Shown one piece after another: positions 17,800 to 31,500 of a DNA stretch of 64,000 nt. The first letter of the stretch is position 1, and each line of letters starts with the position of its first letter. Source of the DNA: Nothopassalora personata (taxonomy: Eukaryota; Ascomycota; Dothideomycetes; Mycosphaerellales; Mycosphaerellaceae). The stretch lies in NCBI GenBank assembly GCA_033816765.1, contig CM066298.1, positions 868,001-932,000 on the forward strand, read 5' to 3'. The notes beneath the pieces were generated by a model, which was not told the DNA's origin, did no database searches, and worked only from the letters and a program-made list of their open reading frames with translations. The position numbers were made by a program, and so were the translations under genes.

Positions 17800-20700
17800 A
17801 GAGAAAGGAGAAGAGAAGGGAACTAAAATCCCAATTCTTAGGAGAGATAACTAGAAGAGATAGTTCAACCTTTAGAGATACAAGATAGAGAGCTAGTTAG
17901 CATTCTTTACAATTGATAACCTATTAGAAGTGTCATTTAACAACATTAAGGGCAAGAACCTAAAACTCTAGGAAGAGACTAAGATTAAAGAGATTCTGAA
18001 TACACTAACATAGACAAAACAAAATGTAGCTTACTGCTTTAGTATCCTAAGTAGGATCACAGAAGAAGATAAATTTAAGCTTAAGGGCTCTTACGAATCT
18101 AGAAAAGCTGCTAAGATATAGGTATATCTCTAGAACAAGTATAGCTAGGTGTTACTAACCTATACACATAAGCTTATAAAACAGTTTGTGAACTTTGAGA
18201 TAAGTGAAGAGTTCACTATTAGATCTGCATAGGCACACCTAGTGTCTCTTAGAAGGAGGATTGCTAATATTGACTTAGAGGGCTAGCACTATAGGAAAGC
18301 TAATATAAGAATAACCTAGCTTTTAAGCTCACTGCTACCTAACTACTATATAGCTAGGGATACTATTATAGCTTAGCTAAAGATAGATTATAAAAGGACC
18401 TTAAAGATCCTTAAGGCTTAAGAGGCTAGATTAAATCCCTCTAAGGCTAAGTATAGTATAGCAGCTACCTAGGTTAGGCCCTTAGGTTAGGTAAGATTAC
18501 TTTCCTGCCTTCTCTATAAGAAGGACTATCTTATTAAGGACTGCCCTAGTCTCTCTAAGGTAAAGAAGGTCCTTAGATCTCATTCCTAAGCACTATCCTC
18601 CTAGAATGCAATACATGTTAAGAAGAGAAGATCTCTACTACTATCTTTAAGAAGAATACTAAGAGAGAAGTCCTCTATAGAGGAACTTAAGAAAATAGTA
18701 AAGAAACTTAGCTCTAATATACTATTACTCTAGAAGAACTAGGCCTAGTCTCCTTCCTCTAAAACAAGGAAGACTAGGAAAGGTTTCTCTACCTAAGAGC
18801 TACCTAACTTATACAACTTATCCTAGAAGACAATGTCTAATAATAATAAGTATAATAAAGTGGCTTACTTAACTATAGAAGTCTAAGGCAAGTTCCCCTT
18901 ATTAGAGTAGTTACTTAATTCTTGTGCTTTATCCTATATAACTAACTAGAACTGCCTCTTTAGATCTATGACTCCCTTAACAAAGAAGAAATAGATTAAA
19001 GTAGGAGGTAGGCATTTGTTAGCTACTTATATTAGGACTGTAGAGATAAGTAGGAGATCTAGCAGGAAAGTTGTTTTAGAAGATATTCTGCTTATACCTA
19101 AGCTAGGGGTAAACCTAGTTTCTTAGAACTAGTTTAGTAAGCAGTTTAGTGTCTAACCTCCTTCATTTTCTCTTATATCCCCCTCTAGCTAAACTGTTGT
19201 CTAGATAAGGCTTCTTAGGGGGGTTCTATTCATTAATAAGATTTCTCCTCTACTATAAGAAAGGGCACATCACTTATTATGTGCACCACTAATAGAGAAT
19301 GCCTTTATAACTGCTAAATTAGAGACTAACCTAAAACAGTAGGAGCTTTAGCATAGAAGATTTGTACACTTTAGGAAGAACTTGCTCTAGAATCTTTATA
19401 AGGTAATAGACTTAAAAGAACCTATTCCTATTCCTAGGGATAGCTTCTACTAGTGTAGAGTGTGTTTAATAGTAAAGATAAAAAAGTACAAAGGCAAAGT
19501 TACTAAGAGAAGACCTAAAAGACTTACCCTTGTATCTATTAACATATGTAGTCCACTACTAATATTAAGGCTAGGGTTCAAATACTAGCTTAAGATTGTT
19601 AATAACTTCTCTAGAAAAAAGTGGACCTGTCCTCTTAAGAAAAGAGAAGATGCTCTAGTTACTCTCTAGAACTAGAAGATTAAGGTAGAAAGGAAATCAT
19701 TAGTACAGTTAAAAGCAGTTAGGCTTAACAATATAAGGGAACTTATTGTATTAGTTAAGCAGTAGGAGAAGGATTTAGGAATTAGGCTAGAGCATACTAA
19801 GGCATACAACTCGCTCTAAAATGGACTAGTTAAAAGGTTAATATAAACCTTAGAAGACTCTATAAGGGCAATACTTAAAGAGGCTAAGATACCAATTGAA
19901 TTCTAGCCTAAAGCACTAGAAGCCTAAACCTACATAAGGAACAAACTACTAAATAGTCTAGACTATAATAGGTTCAAGGTTTCACTAGATAAAGCCTTTA
20001 ATGGTATTAAGCCAACTATTAACTATTTAAAGGTTTAGGGATATAAAGCTATTATCTACATAGACACAAGATCCTAGCCTTAATAGGTAAGAAGTAATAA
20101 ACTAATAAACAGAGGCAAAGAAGTAGTGTTTGTTAGATACGTTAAAAACATAGCTAAGGCCTAGCTCTTTTAGGAACTAGACATAAAAGCTGTAAAATAA
20201 CACATACATATAGACTTCTTTAAGGACTAACCTAGAGGTAATATAGATCTCAATATTACAAAATTGAATCTATTAAGCAATGCACTAGCTAGGAGACCCT
20301 TAGGGAGGCTAAGGAAGGACATATCCTTAGAGTAACCTGTTCACTATTCGATCATTTAGTAGAGCAGCCTAGTAATAGCCTAGCTAAGAAAGCTGTTTGT
20401 ATAACTTCCCTAGCCTCTAAAGAATGTAGGGGAATTTTAGAAATCGATAAGCTAATTAAGATAAGTTTACTAGATCTCTAGGAAAAGAATATTACTAGGA
20501 CATAAGTAACTACTCTTAGATTATCCCTTAGTAAGAGGAGGGCTAACTATAATGTTAAGGGCTATAAATAGAAACAGAAAGCCCTAAGATCTATAGTCCC
20601 TATACCTAAACTAGCTACTAAAGTAGGAGAAGCAATAGACCTCTTAGAGAACCTTACTACTTACTACTAAGCTTTCTTTATAGCCATGCAATTAGTGGAT

Positions 20701-22430
20701 GATTTAGTACTATAGGATAGTAAATTCCTAGAAGAAGTTAAGGAGATAGCCTTTATAGCAACTATAGAAGTTATTATATATAAGCAAGAGATCCCAATTC
20801 CAAAGTCCTACAAGGATGCTATAAATAACAAGAAATAGGGACACCTTTAGAAGGAAGCAATCTAGAAGGAGCTAGATGCTCTATAGAGTAATAACACCTA
20901 GGAGAATGCTGTTCTACTAAAAGGAGCAAACTTAGTTACGTTAAGATAGGTCTTTAATGTTAAAAGAAGCATTAGTAGAGCTATTAAAAAGTTCAAGGCT
21001 AGGCTAGTTATAAGGGGCTTTTTATAGAAGTTTAGTGTTAACTTTATAGAGACATTTGCGCCTATAGTTAGATAGGACACCCTTAGGGTATTTATAGCTA
21101 TTGTATGCAAGAAGGATCTCTATCTTTACTAAGTGGATGTAAACAATGCGTTTATAGAAAGTACCCTCTATAAAGACATCTTTATGTTACTACTACTAGG
21201 AGTTAAGCTTCTACTAAACATAGTGTTCAAGATCCTTAAAAGCTTATATAGACTTAAGCAAGTAGCTAGAGATTAGAATCAACTCTATATGTTAAAGCTT
21301 AGAGAGATTAGATTTATACAGTTAGAGGTAGATCTATACCTACTTATTTATAAGGAAAAAGAGATCATAATTCTTATACATATAGATAACATTCTAATTG
21401 CTGCACTAAAGTTAACGGATGTTCTCTAGTTTAAAAGAGAACTTAGCAAAGTCTTTAAGATTAAAGATCTGAGTAAACCAAAAAAGATCCTTAGCATAAG
21501 AGTTACAAGGGACAGGAGGAGAGGAATCCTAAAACTTAACTAGGGACACTTTGTTATGGACAACCTTGCTAAGATAGGGATAAACTATAAGAAGGCAGCA
21601 CCTACACACTTACCTATAGACAGCTATAAGGCTCTTAAACCTTCAAGCTATATAGATAAGAGGTATAATAAGGCAGAGTACTAGAGTATCAATAGTACAT
21701 AGATGTAGCTAGCAACAATTACAAGGCTAGACATTACTTTTGCCCTAGGAAGGATAAGCTTATTTATAAGTAACCTATCCGCCCACTATATAAAGGCTTT
21801 AAAGAAGATTATAAGATATCTAAGGTTATATCCTAATCTTAGCCTTGTCTTCTCTAGGCATAGAGAAGGATGCCTAGTTAGATACTATAACTCTAATTAT
21901 ATAATAGACAAAGTAGACAGAGTCTCTATCCTTAGGTATGTCTTCTTCCTCTATAGGGCACCAGTCTCCTAGATAAGCAAGAAGCAAAAGTCTATAGTAA
22001 CATCTATAATAGAAGCTAAATACATAGCTATAAATGTATATGTAAAGCAATCCCAATTCCTAGCTTTACTACTAAGGGAGATAGACTGTCTAGAGTTAGT
22101 AGGAGACTGTTCCTATTAACTAAGGATTACTAGAAACTAGGAGACTATGTTAAGCTTAAGACTAGTCTAATTAAGAGGTAATAACTAAGCTACCCTTACC
22201 CTAGTAAGGGATGCACATGTTTATAACAAGTTAAAGCACATTAACATTGCCTATAATGCTGTTAGGAAACTTTAGTAGAGAAGGCTTATTGCTATTAAGT
22301 ACACCCTAACATCTAAGATAGTTATAGATAGGTTTATAAAGCTAAAGACTAGTCTACACTTCTAGAGGTTTATAAGCTAGCTTAACCTATTATAGAGGTC
22401 TAAATACTACTAATAGGAGAAGAGCAGACT
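17800..22430 (+). pseudogene. gag-pol polyprotein of copia copy 1, RIPed
   Basis: Domains in order on the plus strand. Gag with knuckle remnant CLLYKKDYLIKDCPSL (near 18500; family form CxxCxxxGHxxxDC). Protease box LLNSCALSYITN (near 18905; family form DSGAxxH). Integrase (about 19340-20200) with LGFKYQLKIVNNFSRKKW and AYNSLQNGLVKRLIQTLED. RT (about 20790-21500) with KARLVIRGF, FIETFAPIVR, LYQVDVNNAFIESTLY when Gln stops are read through, and SLYRLKQVARD. RNase H to about 22430. Each catalytic motif carries RIP-type changes and many TAG/TAA codons, so no product is made. Nothing supports translation of antisense frames here. Confidence 0.9.
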
Positions 22431-22458
22431 ATAACCTCCTATATAAGATGAGTAGGAG

Positions 22459-22705
22459 TATTAAGATGTAGCATCTTAGGGGGAGCTAACAGTTAGGTTG
22501 TGATCTAATAGCCTAAGGCATCTACGATAACTTAGCTTGTCGGAAGACACCTTCTCTCCCCTTTAGCTTAGATAGACATCTAACACAATCAACACATTGG
22601 TTCCTAATATATTGCTACATGCCCTATAGCTATTAGCTAGTTTAAGATTGATCTCTTACTCCACTCCGCTGCTAACCACGTATCCTGTAAGGTCTCAACT
22701 TTACA
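22459..22705 (+). repeat. 3' LTR of copia copy 1
   Basis: 247 bp, starts TATTAAGATG (RIPed TGTTAAGATG) and ends CTTTACA, followed by GTTTA. The purine-rich AGTAGGAG just before it (22451-22458) is the likely polypurine tract. Confidence 0.93.
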
Positions 22706-25700
22706 GTTTATATTATATATCTCCGATCGCCTTACGTGTTTCTTTATGCACTTCCTTAAGAGTATCTATCGTTACGATTACTCTTTCGGCTTATAGGTAG
22801 AATCTAGGTGTTCCGAATAGGTTAGGATCTTTACTAAAGTTCGTATAGAATAGTGTCGTTAAAGTTGTCTCTAATTTATAGTTGTTTAGTACGATCTACG
22901 CTATTAGCAGTAATAAAACCTAGTTGTCCTATACGTAGTTAATGTAGTATCGTAGATATTGTTCTAGCGTTTGGTTTATCCTTTCGGTTTATCCGTCTAT
23001 CTCCGGATAATATGCCGTTAATAGCTTATGTTTAATTCCGATCGTTCCTATAAGTGTCTTCTAATAGTTCAATATAAATAGCTTATCTCTATCCGTTATA
23101 AATGCTTAAGGGAATCCGTAGTATTAGATAAGTCTATCTAGTACGACGTATCCGAGCTACTCTACATTGTATGTTTCTAATATAGGAATAAAGTATATAT
23201 TTTTTATAAGTCTATTAACTATAACTAGTATTATGTCGTATAGTTATTTCGTAACTTAATCCCTTAACGGTAGGAGTTTCGTAATAAAGTCTATTATAAC
23301 TTCGTCCTATAGTTTCGTCGGTAGTGTCCTAAACTATAGGTAACCGTATTTTGTATGTCTCGTAGCCTTATTTCGTTAGTAGTGTACGTATTGTTTAATG
23401 TAGCGTAACACCTTAAGTCTTATTTATAGGAATAAGAAGCTACGTTATATTAGGTCTATTGTCTTTAAAGTTCTAGGGTGTCTATAAGTTAGTCCATTAT
23501 AATATTATCGTATACATTCTTCTTCTTAATCCTTTAGTACTTAGTATTTTCCTTACGATATAGGGAATTGTTCGTCCTTATCGCCTAATATCCGTACGAT
23601 GTTATTAAATTCTCTTATGTTAGTACTAAGACTTCCGTCGGGGTTTGTCTTTAGTACTTTACGTTACACTAGTTCTTTTCCTTCTATATAGTCGCTTCTT
23701 CGGCTTAGCGCGTCGGCGCGGCTATTCTCTCGTCCTAGAGTATATCTAATTTTAAACTTATACTATCCTAGTAGCTCCGACTAGCGGGCTTACCTTCGGG
23801 TAAGTTCTTTCGTTATCGTAAAGTACGTAAGATTCTTATAGTTAGAAAGAATCGTTAACTTCGGTAGGCTCTCAATATGTACTCTCTAATGTTATATAGT
23901 AGCAATAATAGCTAGAAGTTCTTTATTATAGATGTCGTAGTTCTGTTCCGCTATAGTTATTTTCCGGGAGTAATAGGCTACTAGGTGTCTCTACCTATCG
24001 TGCGTCTATGTTAGACACGCGCCTATTACTATATTAGACGTATCGGTCTCGATGTAGACTTCCTTACTACTATCAAATAGTCGAATCGTAGGGGCTAAAG
24101 CGCATTATTCCTGAAGTTTCTTAAATGCTTTAATCTATTCCTTTCCCTATTTCTAGGTAACGTCTTTTCTCGTAAGTATCGTTATTAGTACTACTGTCTT
24201 TACGTAGTCCTTAATAAATTTCCGGTTATAGTTCGTTAGTCTAAGGAATAATTGTACGTCCTTAACTATTTTTAGTTCTAGCTATTCTCTAATTAACTGT
24301 GTTTTCGTAGGATCGATCGTTATCCCTATAGTACTAATAATAAAGCCTAAGAATTTAACTTCTTTCTTATGGAATTTGCATTTCTCGGGTGCTGTTTTAA
24401 ATCCTAAACGCGTAAGTCGTTCGAATACGTCCTAGACTTGTTTTATATAATTCTAAAGGGATCCTTTCGTATAGACTAATATGTCGTCTATATAAGCGAT
24501 AACGTATATATCGAGTAGGTCTCTAAGTGTCTCGTTAATAAGGTCCTAATAGGATACGGGTACGTTAGTTAATCCTATTAGCATAACTAAGAATTCGTAA
24601 AGTCCGTATCTTGTCCTAAAAGCGGTTTTCTATTCTTCTCCTTCTACTATTCGTATAGCGTAGAAGGCATCTCGTAGATTAATCTTCGTATACTAGTCTA
24701 ATCCGGTTAATCTATCTTATGCTTCTTCGATGTTAGGTAGCGGGTATCGGTTCTTAATCGTAATTTCGTTTAACTTCCTATAGTCTTATACGAGTCGTAA
24801 CTTCCCGTTTACTTTGAGAACAAATATATATAGAGTTCCTACACTTAAGGTAGATCTTCTTATCTATCCTTTAGCTAGCTTCTCCTTTAGCTATTCTCGT
24901 AGGGTCTATAGCTCTTTCTTAGACATTTAGTATAGGGGTCCCTATAGAGGCTCTTTCCCTAGCTAAATGTTAATCTTATAATCCTATAGGCGGTGCTTAG
25001 GTAAGGCGGTTTTGCCTCTCTTCTCTTTAAAGAGTCGCAACTACTTACGATACTCCTTAGGAATACTTAACTCTAAGATATTAGTATTCTTCGATAGTAC
25101 GTTACTTCTATTACTTCTAGTAACTTTGTAACCCGGCGGCCCTACGCTAATGTCTATCCCGGTCGAAGGTAGTTATTAATTCCTTCTATTCGGCGTAAGC
25201 TCGAATGCGTTAAGCTATTTCCTTACCTTATCTACTATCGTCCGCTATCGATGCGTAGGCTAAATGTCGATAACGCAATCGTATTCCCTAAATGTAAGTA
25301 CTCCTCTTCTCTAGTCGATTACTAGATTATACTTTCTTAACTAAGGTATACCTAATACTATGTTATAACTAGCTATATTAGTAATATCTAAGGTAATATT
25401 CTCGTAGTACTATTAGATAGCTAGTAGTAATAGTATCGTCTCCTATTCTACGCTAGGTAACGATAATCCGTTTACCGCGATTAACTCGTAACCCTATTTC
25501 TTCTTTAGGGTAGCTAACCCGTTTCTTCTTACGAAAGACTCGGAGACGAAATTCCCCGCTACTCCTAAGTCGATTATAACACTAGTCCTATGTCCGTTAA
25601 CGATTGCTTATATCTAGAAAACTATGTTTAATGTCGATGCGTAAGCCTAAGTGTTATATAACTCTCTTTAATTGCTTATTTTTAGGGAGCTAATCCTTTT

Positions 25701-26386
25701 CCTGAATAGTATATAGTTTGCTATACTTCGTGCCTAGAGGCTTCGGCTAGAACCTATAGCCCGTTGCCCTATGTCTATACTTATAGTCTATTACGTTTCT
25801 AGATCTTCTACAATTCTAAGTAGAGAGCTCGTACGTGCTATACCGCTATTCGTAGTTCGTTTAAGACGAAAGTTCCTACCGGTATTAGGTATCCGGTATC
25901 CGTTATTCGGCTTCCTATAGGTAGTCGTTCGATAACCGCTTTAGCTAAGTTCTTAGTATTGTTTATAGTTAGGTAGCCCTATACTATGCCCCTTATCGTA
26001 TCGAGTGTCTTATCGATTTTATTAGGGTTTAGGTATCGTTTCCCTAAGAACTTTAGTAGGAATTCTTCGTGCCTTCGTTAGAGGTAGATAATTAACTTAT
26101 AGAGTTTCCTTAGCGCGTCTACCGTAAACGTGTGCACTTCGTTTTCGTCGTCAGTATTACTCTCTTCTTCTTCGGATAAGTCCTCGCTTAACTCTTCCGG
26201 TACGTAATCTTCTTCGATAGTGTCTAGTTCGTTTATTTATTATTCTAGTGCTAGTAACTAGCGTCCGTCCTGTTCTAGATCCTAGTTTTCTTTATTATCG
26301 TTATCGAAGCAAAATTCGTCTATATCTACTTCCTAGAGCTTATTTCGTCCGTGTTAAGCTCCTAGGGTTCCTACTAGTTATCGTAG
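22706..26386 (-). pseudogene. gypsy F gag-pol (gag, protease, RT, RNase H, integrase), RIPed
   Basis: Minus-strand chromovirus body, read right to left. Gag-like acidic region with ELSEDLSEEEESNTDDENEVHTFTVDALRKLY in two runs (about 26100-26240) and a helical part to about 25650. Protease LIDLGVAGNFVSESF (about 25500-25570; family form DSGAxGNF). RT with an intact YIDD box (VIAYIDDILVYT, about 24465-24510), RNase H to about 23650, then zinc-binding domain and integrase to the copia insertion at 22705. The frame resumes at 17092. Intact YIDD suggests somewhat lighter damage at this site than in A, B and E, but other stops abolish function. Its 5' end is cut by the junction with gypsy B. Confidence 0.85.
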
Positions 26387-26557
26387 TATAAGGGTAGTCT
26401 ATAGCTAACCCTTATATGTAATGCGGCTATACCCGGCTTAGTATACCGCACGTAACGCGTATACGTACACTAGGAGACGCGTATAGCGTCGGTAGAAGAA
26501 GGTAAGCTTTAGTTTATCTACGATTAGAAGATCGTAGGCGTGCTATATATTGCGACA
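26387..26557 (+). repeat. 5' LTR of gypsy B (171 bp)
   Basis: Starts TATAAGGGTAG (RIPed TGTAAGGG) and ends TGCGACA. Same length as the LTR of copy A and matching it throughout. Preceded by CGTAG. Confidence 0.8.
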
Positions 26558-26639
26558 TCCCCTTATAGCCTTACGGCCCTTATAGTTCTAAAGCTTCCCT
26601 TCGTTATAATCTATATACGCTATAGAGCCCGATCGCAAC

Positions 26640-27790
26640 GTACACGACGGCGAGTCGCCTACGCCGCCCCTAAGCCCTAGAGCATAGTAGTAGGCGCGTC
26701 GTGTAGCCTTAGTTACGAGAAGAGAGGCCTTACGGGCTAAGATTAAAGAGTAAGAGATATAGCGGGAGATCGAGCGGCTAGAGATCTTACGCGCTATAAG
26801 CGTACCGCCTCTAGAGCGTATAGGAGGGAGGAGAGAAGATTACCTCCCTACTACAACCCCTGCCTCTATCTCTATAACTACTAACGATAATATTATAGTG
26901 CGAGGCGCGGCCGTAGCGTATACGACGCGACCGCGTCTAAAAGAGCCGACGCCTTTTAGAGGGGATTCGATAAGGAAGGTAAGGGTATTCCTTCGGGAGC
27001 TCTTACTTATCTTCGCCCTCTTAGGTACTATATACGCGATAGACGAATTAAAGGTCCTATATAGGGTTATATACCTTAGCGGAGAGGTAAGCGAGCGATA
27101 GTATACTAACTATAGCGCCGTTAACCTTATAGGGTATATATACTAGGACTTTAAGGAGTTCTACCGAGACGTATACGGCGATCCTATAAATCGCGTACTT
27201 AACGTTATGTTAGAGTACGAGGTTACGAAATAGAAGGATAACTAGATAGCGCGGCAGTTTGCGACTAAGCTAGATGTTATAGAGGACTAGTTAGGTAACT
27301 ACTCGGAAGCGTAACATATATAGCACCTACTAGCGAAGCTTACGCCTCGCTTACGGTCCGCTATCGTTAGCTACTATAATATCCCTACGACTAGAGAAGA
27401 CCTAGTAGTCCTAGCCTCGCGCATCGAAAGCACCGAGCGCCGAGGTAGTAGCGGAGGGTACGACCGCGGGTAGTATATACGTTATAAGCGTAAAGCTAAG
27501 AACGTATATAAGCGGGCCGATCGCCTAAAGTAATAGAAGTAGAGTTAATTACCGGGCGCCTCGGGTACGAGTTAGTAGCGAGACGCCGGTAGCTCGTCTT
27601 TAACTAGCTAGAAGTCGAAGGTAGAGTACTACGGCTACGGTAAGAAGGGTTACTATAAGACGGAGTGCCGAAATAGACACCTATAGAAGGACCGTAACGC
27701 GTAAGCGGTTCGTAGGTTAGAAACTATCGAGGCTTTAACTAAGAAGGGTAAATAGAGAAAAGGTAGAGGACTAGGTAAGGGTCGCTCCTA
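26640..27790 (+). pseudogene. gag of gypsy B, RIPed
   Basis: Plus-strand frame with an N-terminal charged helix (EQEIQREIERLEILRA when stops are read as Gln), TTRPRLKEPTPFRGDS (about 26925-26970) and a capsid-like region with YEVTKQKDNQIARQFATKL. It ends in a zinc knuckle now YYGYGKKGYYKTECRNR (about 27630-27680; CxxC and His positions changed to Tyr, final Cys kept). Tyr for Cys and His is what C-to-T changes at CpA, on either strand, give. A 67-codon open stretch (26898-27101) is part of this frame. Confidence 0.8.
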
Positions 27791-27834
27791 AGTCCGAGTT
27801 TCTATATAGACCCCTTAAGGTAAGTCGATGCGAG

Positions 27835-28287
27835 TCTAGCGCGTTACTTACGAGGCGCCGTCGAGACGCGTAAGGGCTTTCGCGAGGATACGTTTCTTCT
27901 AGATAACGGTATAGATTTAAGCTTAGTGTCGTACGAGTATGTACTCCGATACTAGATATAGCCTATTAGTAGTATAAAGCTTCTAAATCTAGAGTCGTAT
28001 ACGTAGGACTAGGGGCATTACTACGGCGCCTATACGGTTCGCGTACGACTAGCTAACGATATAGGAGTAGAGCGCGTAAGCGACGCTATCTACTATATAG
28101 CGCCTATAGGTAGGCCGTTAGTTATTTTAGGTAGACCCTAGCGGCATCGTAATCGGATAGTAAAGGCCAATAAGGATAACTAGTAGTACTACGGTATAGA
28201 GACGCCTACGATTTAGTAGCGTAACGCACGCGAGTTCCTTAAGGATCTCGAGAGCTTAAAGTAGGTTTATACGATAAGTGTCCGGGC
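27835..28287 (+). pseudogene. Protease region of gypsy B, interrupted by copia
   Basis: Continues the plus-strand pol with FLLDNGIDLSLVSYEYVL (about 27895-27945), where the retroviral-type aspartic protease motif DSG/DTG has become DNG. The frame goes on to VYTISVRA and is cut at the copia insertion after CGGGC; it resumes at 33906. Confidence 0.75.
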
Positions 28288-28534
28288 TGTTAAGTTAAGA
28301 CCTAACAGGATACGTAGTTAGTAGCGGAGTAGAGTAAGAGATTAATCTTCAACTAGCTAATAGCCATAGGGCATGTAGCAATATATTAGGAACTAATGTG
28401 TTGATTGTGTTGGATGTCTATCTAAGCTAAAGGGGGGAGAAGGTGTCTTCCGATAAGCTAAGTTATCGTAGATGCCTTAGGCTATTAGATCACAACCTAA
28501 CTGTTAGCTCCCCCTAAGATGCTATATCTTAACA
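28288..28534 (-). repeat. 3' LTR of copia copy 2
   Basis: 247 bp. In window orientation it runs from TGTTAAGTTAAGACC to ATGCTATATCTTAACA. The CTCCTACTT after it is the complement of the polypurine tract. Confidence 0.93.
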
Positions 28535-28569
28535 CTCCTACTTATCTCATATAGGAGGTCACAGTCTGC

Positions 28570-31500
28570 TCTTCTCCTGTTAGTAGTATTTAGACCTCTA
28601 TAATAGGTTAAGCTAGCTTATAAACCTCTAGAAGTGTGGACTAGTCTTTAGCTTTATGAACCTATCTATAACTATCTTAGATATTGGGGTGTACTTAACA
28701 GCAATAAGCCTTCTCTACCAAAGTTTCCTAATAGCATTGTAGGCAATGTTAATGTGCTTTAACTTATTATAAACATGTGCATCCCTCACTAGGGTAAGGG
28801 CAGCTTAGTTATTACCTCTTAATTAGACTAGTCTTAAGCTTAACACAGTCTCCTAGTTTCTAGTGATTCTTAGTTAATAGGAACAGTCTCCTACTAACTC
28901 TAGACAGTCTATCTCCCTTAGTAGTAAAGCTAGGAATTAGGATTGCTTTACATATGCATTTATAGCTATGTATTTAGCTTCTATTGTAGATGTTGCTATA
29001 GACTTTTGCTTCTTACTCATCTAGGAGACTAGTACCCTATAGAGGAAGAAGACATACCTAAGGATAGAGACTCTATCTACTTTGTCTATTGCATAATTAG
29101 AGTTATAGTATCTAACTAGGCATCCTTCTCTATACCTAGAGAAGACAAGGCCGAGATTACGATATAACCTTAGATATCTTGTAATCTTCTTTAAAGCCTT
29201 TATGTAGTAGGTAGATAGGTCACTTATAAATAAGCTTATCCTTCCTAGGGCAAAAGCAATGTCTAGCCTTGTAATTGTTGCTAGCTACATCTATATACTA
29301 TTAATACTCTAGTACTCTGCCTTGTTACACCTCTTATCTATGTAGCTTGAAGGTTTAAGAGCCTTATAGCTGTCTATAGGTAAGTGTATAGGTGCTGCCT
29401 TCTTATAGTTTATCCCTATCTTAGCAAGGTTGTCCCTAACAAAGTGTCCCTAGTTAAGTTTTAGGATTCCTCTCCTCCTGTCCCTTATGACTCTTATACT
29501 AAGGATCTTTTTAGGTTTACTAAGATCTTTAATCTTGAAGACTTTGCTAAGTTCTCTTTTGAACTAGAGAACATCTGTCAACTTTAGTATAGTAATTAGA
29601 ATGTTATCTATATATGTGAGAATTATAATCTCTTTTTCCTTATAAATAAGTAGGCATGGATCTACCTCTAACTGTATAAATCCAATCTCTCTAAGCTTTA
29701 ATACATAGAGTTAATTCTAATCTCTAGCTGCTTGCTTAAGTCTATATAAGCTTTTAAGGATCTTAAATACTATGTTTAGTAGAAGCTTAACTCCTAGTAG
29801 TAGTAACATAAAGATGTCTTTATAAAGGGTGCTTTCTATAAACGTATTATTTACATCTACTTAGTAAAGATAGAGATCCTTCTTACATATAATAGCTATA
29901 AACACCCTAAGGGTGTCCTATCTAACTGTAGGCGCAAATGTCTCTATGAAGTTAACACTAAACTTCTATAAAAAGCCCCTTATAACTAGCCTAGCATTGA
30001 ACTTTTCAATAGCTCTACTAATGCTTCTTTTAACATTAAAGACCTATCTTAACGTAACTAAGTTTACTCCTTTTAGTAGAATAGCATTCTCCTAGGTGTT
30101 GTTGCTCTATAGAGCATCTAGCTCCTTCTAGATTGCTTCCTCCTAAAGGTGTCCCTATTTCTTGTTATTTATAGCATCCTTATAAGACTTTAGAATTAGG
30201 ATCTCTTGCTTGTATACAATGACTCCTACAGTTGCTATAAAGGCTATCTCCTTAACTTCTTCTAGGAATTTACTATCCTATAGTACTAAATCATCTACTA
30301 ATTGCATAGCTATAAAGAAAGCTTAGTAGTAAGCAGCAAGGTTCTCTAAGAGGTCTATTGCTTCTCCTACTTTAGTAGCTAGTTTAGGTATAGGGACTAT
30401 AGATCTTAGGGCTTTCTGTTTCTATTTATAGCCCTTAACATTATAGTTAGCCCTCCTCTTACTAAGGGATAATCTAAGAGTAGTTACTTGTGTCCTAGTG
30501 ACATTCTTTTCCTAGAGATCTAGTAAGCTTATCTCAATTGGCTTATCGATTTTCTAAAATTCCCCTATATTCTTTAGAGGCTAGGGAAGTTATATAAACA
30601 GCTTTCTTAGCTAGGCTGTTACTAGGCTGCTCTGCTAAATGATTAAATGGTAAACAGGTTGCTCTAAGGATATGTCCTTCCTTAGCCTCCCTAAGGGTCT
30701 CCTAGCTAGTGCATTGCTTAATAGATTCAATTTTGTAATATTGAGATCTATATTACCTCCAGGTTAGTCCTTAAAGAAGTCTATATATGTGTATTGTTTT
30801 ATAGCTTTTATGTCTAGTTCCTAAAAGAGCTAGGCCTTAGCTGTGTTTTTAACGTATCTAATAAACACTGCTTCTTTGCCTCTATTTATTAGTTTATTAC
30901 TTCTTGCCTATTAAGGCTAGGATCTTGTGTCTATATAGACAATAGCTTTGCATCCCTAAACCTTTAAATGGTTGATAGTTAGCTTAATACTATTAAAGGC
31001 TTTATCTAGTGAAACCTTGAACCTATTATAGTCTAGACTATTTAGTAGTTTGTTTCTTATGTAGGTTTAGGCTTCTAGTGCTTTAGGCTAGAATTTAATT
31101 AGCATCTTAGCCTCTTTAAGCATTGCCCTTATAGAGTCTTCTAAGGTTTATATTGACCTTTTAACTAGTCTATTTTAGAGCGAGTTGTATGCCTTAGTAT
31201 GCTCTAGCCTAATTCCTAAATCCTTCTCCTACTGCTTAACTAATGTAATAAGTTCCCTTGTATTGTTAAGCCTAACTGCTTTTAACTATACTAATGATTT
31301 CCTCTCTACCTTAATCTTCTAGTTCTAGAGAGCAACTAGAGCATCTTCTCTTTTCTTAAGAGGATAGGTCTACTTTTTTCTAGAGAAGTTGTTAACAATC
31401 TAAGCTAGTATTTAAACCCTAGCCTTAATGTTAGCAGTAGACTATATATATTAATAGATATAAGGGCAAGTCTTTTAGGTCTTCTCTTAGTAACTTTGCC

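Larger units (their letters stand above)
17093..22705 (+). mobile_element. Complete Ty1/copia element, copy 1 (5613 bp), RIPed
   Basis: Bounded by 247-bp LTRs (17093-17339, 22459-22705) and flanked by the 5-bp target duplication GTTTA (17088-17092, 22706-22710). It is inserted in the integrase/chromodomain region of gypsy F. Same family as copies 2 and 3, and exactly as long as copy 2. Internal order gag, protease, integrase, RT, RNase H identifies Ty1/copia. All domains carry Gln/Trp-type stops. The outer 5' tip reads TC where TG is expected. Confidence 0.95.

Noticed and set aside
20898..21110. Minus-strand 70-codon frames within copia RT (also near 29913 on plus and 58747 on minus)
   Set aside because: Antisense to the conserved RT; they recur only because the three elements are copies.
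26382..26386. CGTAG as target duplication for gypsy B
   Set aside because: The 3' LTR of B is not identifiable, so there is no partner site to compare.
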